Source: Plumapathes pennacea
Taxonomy: Eukaryota; Cnidaria; Anthozoa; Antipatharia; Myriopathidae
DNA length: 64,000 nucleotides
Reading direction: 5' to 3'
Assembly: GCA_964036295.1 (NCBI GenBank)
Contig: OZ038470.1
Coordinates: 7,593,078 to 7,657,077, forward strand
In this document: one piece after another, positions 51,198 to 62,600 of the stretch
Numbering within the stretch: the stretch's first letter is position 1
Layout: each line of letters starts with the position of its first letter
Notes under the pieces: model-generated
Told to the model about the DNA's origin: nothing
The model's database searches: none
Seen by the model: the letters and a program-made list of their open reading frames with translations, nothing else
Made by a program: the position numbers and the translations under genes

Positions 51198-51410
51198 GTC
51201 AATCTTGCCGCAAAAGAAGCTTAGTTCGCCTGGTTGCCAGGTCTTGTATATGGCCGGATTGTAAGGATTACTTGCACATCTCCGGAGTTAATCAGGGCTA
51301 ATTCCAGACTGTCAATCATTATTATGACACAAGGCGAGAGCTTTGTTTCTTGGGGCCAATACTTCTGTGCTTCATCGCGGTTTATAGAGATCGACAGTGA
51401 CTATAACAGC

Positions 51411-51855
51411 AGCGACACACGGCAGCATAGGCACAAACTGAGGTTTGTCTTCAGTTGGTGGCCTTGTCAGAAAGTTAGAGTTCGCTGTATCACTTGGGTG
51501 GTGCAGTATACTACATCAGCTGTGCAAACCTTCAATTACGAATGGAGAGCTGGTACTTGCAACGACACACGGCAGCATACACACAAACTGAGGTTTGTCT
51601 TTAGTTGGTGGCCTTGTCAGAAAGTTAGAGTTCGCTGTATCACATGGGTGGTGTAGTACACTACATCAGCTGTGCAAAACTTTACTAATTACAATGGAAA
51701 GCTCGTGGTACTTGCAACGACACACGGCAGCATACACACAAACTGAGGTTTGCCTGTCTTCACTTGATGGCCTTGTCACTGTAAAGTTAGAGTTCGCTGT
51801 ATTGTTTGGGTGCGGTGTAGTACGTGCAAACTTCGATTACAATCTGTAAGAAGCT
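51411..51855. repeat. Three tandem copies of a roughly 150-bp unit
   Basis: Copies start near 51411, 51561 and 51715, each with CGACACACGGCAGCATA, CACAAACTGAGGTTTG, GGCCTTGTCA, AAGTTAGAGTTCGCTGTAT and a region like CTACATCAGCTGTGCAAA. Copies 1 and 2 are closest; the third has small insertions. Open frames through them shift between copies, so this is probably noncoding. Confidence 0.85.
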
Positions 51856-52029
51856 GATACTTACAGGAGAACTGTTTTTTGATGCTGAAAACCGACGTAT
51901 GATTAATCGACTGAAGGTCGATATGCACTTTCTCCGACTAATAAGGGCTATGCTTACAACGTCAGCTCAAACTTATTACCAGCGTCCAGCTTTCATACAC
52001 TAAATTTAACCTTAAGTCGGAAACTTCAG

Positions 52030-55000
52030 TTACTTTCGTCGAATTTTCATTTCACTGAACGATGCCCAAATATACGTGGACGAAGAGAGCCGTTGTTGCC
52101 ACTTAGGGGCTTTCGAGTGGTTGAGATCAACAAGACCACACCAGTTTACCCACCAGCCTGAGGAAGTTACGCAACTGCAGGCGCCTGGACAGTTATCGTT
52201 ATCACTGTCAGGAGTGGAAAACTGCATTCCTCTCTCTACGTGAGGAGTATGCCAATATTTTCCATAGATTGCATTGGAGAGATCACCGGTGTACGAATCC
52301 ATATTCCAGCGATATTTGTCGTCAGCTCCGGCCACTACAAAGTTCTCGTACCTGGCATGCAGCTTGTTGCCTCCATTCTCTTGGAAATCGACGCGAAATG
52401 ACACTGGAGTAGCAGCGAGGCGATGGATGTTGTCGTTTCCGAGCCAGAACTCTCCTGTCAAGTTAGTTCCAAAACCGGTTTTGTATTCCTCCCAGTTGCG
52501 GTTGAAGCTCGTGTTGAAGGGAGACATTCTTCTCTGTAGTACCGTCCAACCTCCACCATCCGTGGTCTGGTCACAGTAGACTTTAAGCGGGCCTTGTTCG
52601 TCAGGCTTGATGGTGTACATTCCGTTTTTAGTCATTCCAAGTTCAAGAAGGTCTTGACAGGTTTTTACTAAATAACAAAATAGAGAGAAATCCTTACGCC
52701 TACAGTCTGGGAGAAAGTGTTGAAACACGTGATATGCTTCGGTTCTTTCCTCTTAGACTATCCTCTTTTAATATGTTGTATGTACAAACAACTATGTTGA
52801 CATCTCAGTAGGATTCGAAGTTGAAAGAAAGGAGAGGAAGAGAACTGTTGTTCACGCAATTTTTTCAGATAAAAAAAGGAATCAATAATCCGAGGAATGT
52901 CCGAAAACTTGACCGGGAACTAACTTACAGCCACCTCGCAACACTAATGACGGACCTTGATCTAAGAAAGTGTATTTTATTTCACTTTCAAGATACACCT
53001 TGCGATTGAAAGTGCATTTGTACATTTCCTTGACAATGAAATAATCATACTGACCTTGTATTTGGCAGTTGTTGCCGGCGAAGCCACTTACACATTCACA
53101 CGTGTATGCTTGCGTTTCATAATCTGGGCGACACTTCCCTCCATTTCGACAAGGACTATTCTTTTCACAGGCAGTCTGAGTTACAAAGATTAAAGAAAAA
53201 AAAAGTAAGGCGCAGTTCAATTTTCAATACTTCTATATTTTAAACACTCGGAAAAGGGATGTGTTTTCACCGAGCCAACTTGTTATGTAGCCGTGGAAGT
53301 TGAGGAAATGTGTGTGTTTTCATTGAAAATTTGTTAGATATATCATACAGTATGGAGAACCTGACTTTTGATAACTTGCTCAGATAAAAACTGATTGAAC
53401 TATCGATTCTCCCTACGTCATGCACACATTTTCTTCCTAAAAAGGTTGGGAGATTCCAAACTTGACCCAGTGAAAACACAGCCAAGATGAATATTTATCT
53501 TTTTTAAGTTCAGTTTTCGGGTGATTACTCGAGTGCCTATAAAAACGGCGTTTTCGAAAATTTACACTTGGATAGCGTTTCCAGCACCATAAATAAAAAA
53601 GTTTGCGTTTTCAATCGAAAAAGGCCGAATCGATATACGTGTGGAGAAGACCTCAACTCGGAGCACCGACGCCACTCGATACAGTAACACAAACTCAAAG
53701 CTACATCACTGAACGGGGAGGAACTTGCAAAGAGAACTGATATAGATATTATTAACATTCATATTCAATTCACATTTTCTTAACACCTAATCGTCAGATT
53801 ATCATTACAAAAACAAACTTAACCCTAGTAATATATATTTTGTTGTCGGCGAATCGGAGAACATATTTTCTGTAACATGTTTTCGTAGGTTTTCACAATA
53901 TACTGATTTCTTTTTTATATAGCTCGGCAAACAAATTGATCGACATAATAGAAGAGAAAGAAAAATTAAGGTATCATCCCTGTTAAAAAGAAACCCTGAT
54001 CCATTTGCGAGGACGTAGCGCGGAACTCTTAGAAGAAAATCCTGTTAAAGTATATATTTTCTGTAGCTTAATGACAAGAGTCTCCGATATTTGATAAATT
54101 AACGCGTTCGATTTTTACACGCTGCTAAAGTTCAGGATGCCCGAAATAAGAGTCCATTAATTGTTACAACTCAAGCTATAGCTTTAAAACGAAGCAAAAA
54201 AAATGAAATCGGAGACACGGTTTTTAAGGAGCGTTTGTGTGAAGCGACAATGCTAAATTTCAGATGAATCGGTTGAAACGCCTATTTATACAGGATCGTT
54301 CGAAGTGTAAAATTAATTAGGTGTCCATGGGTGCCGCCGTATATCGGCTTCAGTAACAAAGGCAGCAATGACAGCAACGTAACAGAGCTGGAGGGAAGGC
54401 CCCTTCGGATGTGGCGAAAGGATTTGACCTTCTCTTCTGATTTGAAAACGACATCGAACGAATGAACGAAACTTTCTAAATAACGTGCTCTTGTCACATC
54501 AATTCGATAAAAACAATGACGCTTTAGCGTGAGACGCGTGATTTGCGGACGGAACGAGCAGACGTCAGGTCGAGAAATTGGTTTTTTGCTCATAACTTTC
54601 CTTTAGAAAGATTTTTTTTTTCGGAATTTTCTGCAAATGCACGCTTTTAAAGTGAATTAAAGATTAGGAAAAAAACTTTAATTTTGGCTGACCCACTCCT
54701 AAAGTTGACATAGATGATACCATAATTTTATAGTGAAGTCACAACGGAACACCTGCCAGTGTAGAAACTGCAGAGCGAATTTTTATTCAAAAGCTCAACT
54801 TGAATTTAAACTCTAGTTGTGCTTTTTGGGTGAAATTTAGTCCTCACAAGATTATATAGTAGTTAAATAGTATAGTAGTTAAATAGGGCGCTCTTGTGTG
54901 TTGCCAGTAGGATTCCGTACAATAATTGGTAAGCGTTGGTTCAAGCCTCACAGGACCACAAACATTTCGGCAACTGTAGTGTAAAATAGTGTATGTTAGA

Positions 55001-55912
55001 AGGTATTCACAAGATTGTAGAATGAATTGTAGCCTTAGAACGGACAACTTTTTCAATAGAACTAGTCCGATTTCCAGCATAGCTAGTTGCCAACAAACGG
55101 AACTTAACTGAATGATGTTACCCTGCATATAAGGGATCGATTTGCATACGCGATGCTTGTTGACCAAAATGGGTGTAACAGCTCATATTGTGCACTGCAA
55201 ACCTAAAGAAAGCACCCACACATGTAGAGCAGCAAAAAGAGTTTCTATACAGCCGTATGTGCTCTGTGGCATCAATGTACAATAGGTCCTTGGAACCCTC
55301 AGAATTTGCGTTGAAATTCCCCAAACATCAACAAAGAAGCACTGCAGATTAACACGCTTAAATATCACTTTGTTTGGAATATGTTGCGGTACTGCAACAT
55401 CGCGAAAAATCGGCGTAGGGGATGCGATCATTATTAGACCTAACTAACAAAGTATACCGCAAAAAAAAAAAAAAAAAAAAAAAAAGAAAGAAACATCAAT
55501 AACACCATGAACACCATGCAGCTTGAATCAACCACACCCGTGATCGTGCGTGCAGTAACCTTACCAGAATACTGTGATGGTTAAACTCCTTGCTGTACTT
55601 GAAGCTGTTTGGCGAGTGATACTTATCAGCATTCAGAGGCTTACATTCATACAAATCATTTGCATCAGGGCTCGTAGCCACGTTGAATGAAAGACAGAGA
55701 ATGTCTTTCAAGCACTTAAACGCACAATCAATAGGACTGTGCACTTTGGAGGTCATGATAGGCGGTACATCCAGAACAGTGTGTAGGTGCTCTATGAAGT
55801 TAGCCTGGAGTTTATGTTCAGATCCATGGTACAAATTCACGCGGCTAGACGCTTTTGTAACGAGTATCACAAGACAAGCAAGAAACAAAACTGAAGCACT
55901 CAGCCCCTTCAT
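52030..55912 (-). CDS. Secreted PAN-EGF-fibrinogen C-terminal protein
   Basis: Three exons in phase: 55912-55565, 53175-53055, 52667-52030 (TAA at 52032-52030), 368 residues. The start is the MKGLSASVLFLACLVILV methionine, which gives a clean signal peptide; an in-frame ATG at 55966 would add a charged 18-residue leader and seems less likely. Exon 1 then encodes a PAN/apple-like domain (CAFKCLKDILCLSFN, CKPLNADKYHS). Exon 2 is one EGF domain (CEKNSPCRNGGKC, CECVSGFAGNNC). Exon 3 is a fibrinogen C-terminal domain (CQDLLELGMTKNGMY, YCDQTTDGGGWTVLQRR, GEFWLGNDNIHRLA, calcium-site-like DSDNDNCPG, GWWVNWCGLVDLN). Such proteins act outside the cell as lectins, immune factors or matrix parts. Coral skeletal matrix protein USOMP5 is a possible relative (from memory). 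The gene lies between the two TMBIM6 copies. Confidence 0.88.
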
Positions 55913-56261
55913 CCTTCGAAGCAACTTCTTTAAGAGAGCCTTGTATTTTTCGTCCAAATGAATCAATTATTTATTTAATGCAACGCATTGCAGTTGTCAT
56001 GGAGATTTCTGATGATGTAGATTATTGCACTGACAAAAGTATTATTTACCAACGTATCAGAGTACAGTCAAAAATGTTTAAAACAGGTAGGTATACCAGA
56101 CCGTTATGTGCTTTGCAGTCAAACCAAGAATATCTTCTTCATGAAGTACAAGAAAATATAAGCATCTGGCAGGTGTTTTAACAAATTAAAAATCTAAAAA
56201 ATAGAAATTTAACAGCTTATGCACCTCTAATTGTAGTGTCATATATATTCAGCAAAGATCA

Positions 56262-56410
56262 GTTTTACCACAACACACTGGTTTCTCGCTCTCTGATTGG
56301 TCGATTTACCGTGGTAAGAACGAAGCGCCTCGTGAGTCCACAACATTTTGACCATGTGATTGCGTAAATCGTGGTAAATAAGACTCCACACCACGGCAAA
56401 CCAGTGGAAG
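56262..56410. repeat. Foldback-family repeat copy
   Basis: TTTTACCACAACACACTGG and CTCTCTGATTGGTCGATTTA match 57242-57290. GCGCCTCGTGAGTCCACAAC through CCAGTGGAA matches the right arm of the palindrome at 57401-57576. This copy lacks the left arm. Confidence 0.7.
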
Positions 56411-57239
56411 TTTGAAAACACTTGACGGCCGACGAACAATTAGGACTTACTAATTCCTATACCAATTTCTTGCGTTTGTGCTTGCGTCGCCCTTAATCAC
56501 ACGCGCGAAACAGCGACGACTTTATAGTATAAAATTGGACGCAATTTTGCCTATTCGTAAATGAGAAATTTTCTAGTTATGCAAAGTTTAACCTTCGTTG
56601 ACATTGGGAAGAGTGAATATTTGGTTGTTCATTATTGGTTTTGGGATTATAATATTATAGTTTTTCATTGAGTCTCAATAGTTAGTTAGCACTGAAAAGA
56701 CTAACGGATTAGGAGTTCTGACCAAAGATCAGCCTTACTCAGCGTAATGCTGTGTTCCTAAAGGTTACGTCATTCCGCAAAACCTCAGATATATCAGCGA
56801 CTTCATAGGCAAAGTCAACTTTTCCACACGAAAAATTGTGCGTTCAAATGATTTCTAACTCCTGGTCCGTTCTTCTGCTCTGAGAGTTACTGGACTATCC
56901 TATAGGAAATTCCAAACGGAATTTCAAATGGATATGCGTAGGGCTTCTGTGTTGCCACTACGATATTTCTTTGGTGCAGGGATGCAATTAACGTTGCTTG
57001 TTTAGGGATTAATAATTGGGTAAAATATATACTCAACTTAGGCAAAAACTAGTCAGTCGGAGCCCAGAAGCGAAACTGTAAATATGGTCGCCATAATCCG
57101 AGCACGGAGACGAAACCGCTAAGATGCAGGAAAGGATTCTTAGTTTGAGTTCAAGTCTTGCACTTGCCGCTACTCAATAATTAAAAAAGTTTGACGATTT
57201 CTTGTCTACCGTTCAAGAGAGATTCCAGCGAGTCCATGA

Positions 57240-57576
57240 CAGATTTTACCACAACACACTAGTTTCTCGCTCTCTGATTGGTCGATTTACCGTGGTAAAT
57301 AAAAGTCCAGACAACGATGCTGACGCCAACATGTTACGCTTTGCAGCGAAATAAAACAAAACATTCCTATATATTTCTAAATATTGTGGTAAAAAACAAA
57401 TTTCCACTGGTTTTCCGTGGTGTGGACTCTTATTTACCACGATTTCCGTCATCACATGTTCAAAATTAGTTGTGGACTCACTCGGCGAAGCGCCTCGTGA
57501 GTCCACAACATTTTGACCTTGTGATGACGTAAATCGTGGTAAATAAGAGTCCACACCACGGTAAACCAGTGGAAAT
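57240..57576. mobile_element. Foldback repeat with 176-bp palindrome
   Basis: 57401-57576 is an imperfect palindrome. TTTCCACTGGTTTTCCGTGG on the left matches the reverse complement of the right end (CCACGGTAAACCAGTGGAAA), and GTGGTGTGGACTCTTATTTA pairs with TAAATAAGAGTCCACACCAC. The loop is near CGGCGAAGCG. 57240-57297 carries the second module shared with 56262. The layout suggests a foldback MITE family. Confidence 0.7.
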
Positions 57577-58194
57577 GTATTAATTTTCCTTCCAAAATTT
57601 GCGTTTGTTTATTGGATACTGGAGTTTGAATAGGATATGGGAAATCGTATATTATTTTGGTCTGATATAGTGTAAGGGGCACACTCCCCACGGGGGACAT
57701 TGTTTTCAATCAAAGCTCTGCAGGTGGCTGACGGTGAAGCTAGCCACCGGAGCATTCAAGATGACGGCATCGGCCGGTTGTAAATGACTGCCGATTTCTC
57801 CTTGAAAACATCGTTCAAGCGACACCTAACTCCGGCACAGGACATAGACGTGCCGCCGATAAATGCACTTCGCGATTTGGAAACGCCAGCAGAAGCTCAG
57901 CAAAATCGAGTCCGAGAGCAGGGGAGAAAAAACACGTCGTCCGACCAAAACCAAAACACAAACCACGTAATTGCGAGTGGTTACTGACCAATCAGTAGTG
58001 CGAGAACACGCCATCGCCACTTGCTTTCTTGCGTGAGAATATCGCAAGTTTTGCTTTTGCTCTTGATTGGCCAAGAATGTTGCTAAACTTGTTTCGACCA
58101 ATCGGAAAACGCAGCAAACGCAAAACCAAAGGAATCGCACAATTACTTTGGACAGTCATGCGAAAACGGCTCTAAACTACACTGGTACACACTT

Positions 58195-58465
58195 TTTGTT
58201 CGCTGTAAAAAGCAAAAAGCTATCCTAGTGTTTAAGTCGCTGAATAAACTAGCCCCAGCGGTTCAAGACCTGTCCATTTCCCACAACACAGCCGACAATT
58301 TGAGAAATTCAGACCGAAAATTAACATTGCCCACTCCATGCACAAGGTAATTTAACGTTGACATAGTTCATAGTTTTAGTTATAGCGGGGTTCTTCCATG
58401 GAACAACCCACCTCAGCATGTGAGAAACATAGTTTCCCTAGAGCAATCTAAAAATTGGAAATAAA
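58195..58465 (+). pseudogene. Decayed non-LTR retrotransposon fragment (reverse transcriptase C-terminus)
   Basis: One frame, broken by a TAA at 58348-58350, reads AILVFKSLNKLAPAVQDL, NLRNSDRKLTLPTPCTR, then FSYSGVLPWNNPPQHVR. This is the usual pattern just after the polymerase domain in CR1/L2-type LINEs (VFKxLNxLAP, LRNS...LxLPxPxT, SYxGaxxWNxLP). No upstream polymerase motif or 3' tail is visible, so it is a short dead remnant. Confidence 0.7.
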
Positions 58466-59666
58466 ACAAATATTTAACTATCGGATTCTCTCAGAGCAAT
58501 CACGTTGAAGCCGCGGTAATGGACTTAATTTTGGTTTAATTTCCTATAGTATTGTAATTATATATATTAGTTTCTATCTATTATAATTTTACTGATGATT
58601 TTACCGTTCATAGTTGGGCCGTCAGAAGTGAGGACTCAGAAATGGTTTGACTAAATGTCCCGTGAATCGTATAACGCTTTTATTCGATCTGAAATTAAGA
58701 TTACAATGCACACTACTTATTGATTGATACAAGCAAAGGAAAGCAAATCGCTTGAATGGAATACTCATGGCTTGGTCATAATAGTTCACTTACTTCTGTG
58801 CGGGACTTTGACATTGTCTTTGCCTCTGTGTTGAACCATTTTAAAACTGACTTGAAATTCTAACTGCAACTGTAACTTATACTAACTGATGACCGCGTCC
58901 TGATATATAACTAGAGCTCAGGCTCCCGCGGCTTTACTGATACGTCACTTATGGGCTTCCGCTGACCGCGGAAACAACAGTAAATAAACTATTTATGTAC
59001 TCCTCGACGTTTGTGAGGATAGGTCTTGAATTGGGGAAGGCAGAGCAACTCGTAGCGAAGAGGTGCCTATCTCACGACACCGGGACCTTTTAAATGGAGG
59101 CTCAGCGCACTCGGTGATGAGATGTTACTTTAATCAACTTCAGGATCAGTTCTGTCTTAGTTCATGGTTAACTCTTGATTATATATTTCATTATCCTCTA
59201 GCTTTTTTATAGTACGGTACCAGTCAATCATATTCTACGTGTAACGTAACAGGATACACTGGCCAATGGTGAACATTTAAGATGACTCACCCGGCTCACG
59301 TAGGCCCCCAAAAAGATCAGGTGAAGTCCCATTGGGTAGTAAGCCGTGATTACAACAAATTAAACTATTCTTCATGTGCCGTAATAGTACGGAGCCAATC
59401 ACACGTTACCGAGGGTTCTGGTGAGGTAAATTACCGTCACTAAAGTAACGCCCAGAGGTGTAACTTGCCTGCTCGATAACGGGTGGACCGGCCAACTCCG
59501 TAATGTTAGAACAGCTAAATTACCCTTCACCAAAACATATCACCCTAACCATCTCCATAAACCCCTTAAAATTGTTACTTAACACGTTTCTCTTGTTCCA
59601 AGGCGGGCGTATATCATCAACTGAATTCAGCTCTTGTATAGCATCCTTGCCGGTCGGTGTCGATTT
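58466..59666. other. Intergenic
   Basis: No gene, clear repeat or RNA gene is recognised between the LINE fragment and the TMBIM6 copy 2 stop codon. Confidence 0.5.
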
Positions 59667-62600
59667 TTACAAGTAAGTACCAAAAAACAGTTTTGCCGCC
59701 TCCAGAGTGAAGAACCCTCCAGATCCTTCCTTGTTCATGTCTTCGACCACAAATCTGTCAGTATCTCGGTTCTGCCGAGCTACGGACCTCCTCACTACCT
59801 CCAATCGCCCGGAGCCGCTATTGAACGTCATCACTTCGCTGCTGTTTGGGTCTTCCATGTGGTCGGTTACTTTTTCGTTGCTCGTGTTCTCCCCCTTCTT
59901 CGAGTCATTCTTCGAATCTTCCTTCTTAGAATCTTCCTTCTTAGATTCCTGTGTAAAGAAAAGGGGCAAAAAAATTTAAGCAACCAGTGAAACGACAACG
60001 AGAAAACAAACGTTGCAGAACTATCCACCGTAAGACACCGCTGGCCTGTTCTCTGAAGCTCACGTCACAATAAAGAAAGGAAACAAACGAAGAAACAAAC
60101 GAAGAAAGTGGGGCGTCTTCTCTGAGTGAAGTGGCACCCATCATCTTCATAGCCAAATGTCCTTAGTCATCATCTTGTTCCGATAAAGGGTTGGCACTCG
60201 CAATGCCAGCTGAGTTCAGTTCACAGCCTGTTGGCCGTGTGGAGCTATAGTGTAGCGGTGTTAACCTGCTACAGTAAAACGTCCCTGAGCGACCACCTCC
60301 CGTAAGCGACAACCTCTCTTAAGCGACCACTTAACAAATGACCGATTGGTCGCTCAGTCAAATTTCTATTAGTGAAACCTCTCGTAAGCGGCCGCGACCA
60401 CCATCGAGGCTCATCGTTTGAGTTTTTCTATTGTTCTTTTACCTCCGGTAAGCGATCACTCTATGCTCTCAAAGGGCAAGTTTCTGAGCAAGCACTAACT
60501 TCCTTGCAGAAACCGGACCGGACAAAACAGTAACACATGTATTGTAACGTACAACAGGACACAAGGTTGATTTCTGAGAACACGAGTTGTTTTTCACTCA
60601 CTAAAACTGCATTATTTGACACTGGTTGTGGCTCACAGCTGAATCTCACTCAGACCTCCCATGGTGAGAAATTCCCGTAAGGGACCACCTCCCGTAAGCG
60701 ACTACTTAAAAACGAGCGAAGGGTGGTCGCTTACGAGAGGTTCTACTAACTGTATAACTGTTCTTACACAAGATCGGGTTTTCTTTACTCGACAAACTGG
60801 TGTACCAACTAAGTGTTGATGAGGGTAATGGAACGCCGTCAAAGAGACAATAGCTGACGTTTCGAGCGCTAGCCCTTCGTCATTCGCTCTGACGAAGAGC
60901 TAGCGCTCGAAACGTCAGCTATTGTCTCTTTGACGGCGTTCCATTACCCTCATCAACACTTAGTTGGTACACCAGTTTGTCTTCCGCCACGCCGACGCAG
61001 TCAACCTAGTTCTCTTAAGAGCTGGTATTACATTTTTCTTTACTCGGATTGTTAAGGGATGTGGGTTCGTTCAAGGCTTCATTCACAGTCGAAAGTGGTA
61101 GACATAAAAAATAGTTGGTGACATAAAAAAAAACGGGCATGACCTTCGCGACAACTTTTTATTTGTTGCCGGATCAGGTGTGTTAATGCGTGCGCATATG
61201 AGAGCGGTTCAGACAGGACACAACACTACTGATATGTTTTCTGACTTTGTAATCATAACTATTATTGTCGTTATCGTTAGACAGACATCGCATTGGTTTG
61301 ATGTGGACTTGCACGCGTTTTACGTAGTGCCTATAAAGCCGAAAATGCCAACAAATGCGCACAACAACTACCTAATATTCGTAGAGAGTCCAGCATTAAT
61401 GACTTTGCTCGTGAGTAATGTTGAGAAACTCCTTGAACTTTGAAGATGAATGAACGACGGTATTTCGTAGATGACCGAGCGAGAAGCGATGGACGTATCA
61501 AGGTTACTGCTACGCGCGGGTGTTACAGCTCTAAAACTGCAGTAATTATGTAAAATTTTGCGTACAATGTGAGGACTGGTTGTAGGAGGATGAAGGCAAA
61601 AACGACAAACACGATAACTACTTATAGGAGCATTACAAATGACAACTGACCTTGATCTGTATCAGAATGATTATGATTTGATGGTAGATGTACACGAATA
61701 AGACCACGAGGTCCAAGAACAGTTCCACAGAGTGCCTGTCAGTCAAGAAAACAAACACGACAATACAATGCCGTTGTTACTATTTTGGTGTGTGAAGACC
61801 TGACTGCACTAGAGCTCGACTATTACCCGTTAAATTAACCAGTTGCCAGCAGAAATAAGTTAGAATTTTGTGAAATCAATCTATTCAGCACCAGCTCAAA
61901 ACAAAGCTAAATACGCCGCAGGATGGTATTGGCAAATTGGTTGATCCGTTCAAACCAGACACAAATTATCCTTTTGATCAAAACTATCAATTCTCCTAAC
62001 ACTACCTGACGCTGTTCAGTGAAGTCTGGGACAATTTATGTTTTGAGAGCTTAACAAGTTCGCGTAACACATTACTGTCTTTAAATGTATTGCATCCTCC
62101 ATAATGAGGGATGTAAGTTACCAGATATAGTCCTTGTCCTTGTCGCAGCAGCATTTATACACGATCAGCTGGGTGCCATAGATAACAAAGCCACAGAACA
62201 GCAACACCCCACAATACAGCTGGAACTGTGAAGTAGACACAAAGATGAAGCACACACACAGACCATTTGATATCACTGAGATATCTGCATCTCAATAAAA
62301 AATCCATTTGCTACCTGGATGATGATCCTGGTTTCAAAAAAGAGATTCACAAGCGGCAGTATCAGCAGGACAGACAGACAAGATCCTAGTGTACCTGAAA
62401 GAATAACAGCAGTATTATTGGAGTCGCTAATACAACAGAAGATCTCAATCAATGGGCAGTCGTTCTTCCACATGGCTGCAAATGCATGACGTCACATGAA
62501 CACCACAAATACCAACCCAAGGTCAGATCCAGACCAGTTGATCGAAACCAGTGATATATTTGGCCATTTTCCAGAAATGGAGTTTTGGAATTAAGCCAAT

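Larger units (their letters stand above)
55967..58189. other. Intergenic, mainly foldback repeats
   Basis: No supportable gene. Related repeat segments at 56262-56410 and 57240-57576 are described separately. Several ATTGG/CCAAT motifs lie near 57985-58105, but no transcript is recognisable. Confidence 0.6.

Noticed and set aside
51234-51656. A 140-codon frame with an internal repeat
   Set aside because: The repeat in the protein only mirrors the 150-bp tandem DNA repeat, and the third unit breaks the frame.
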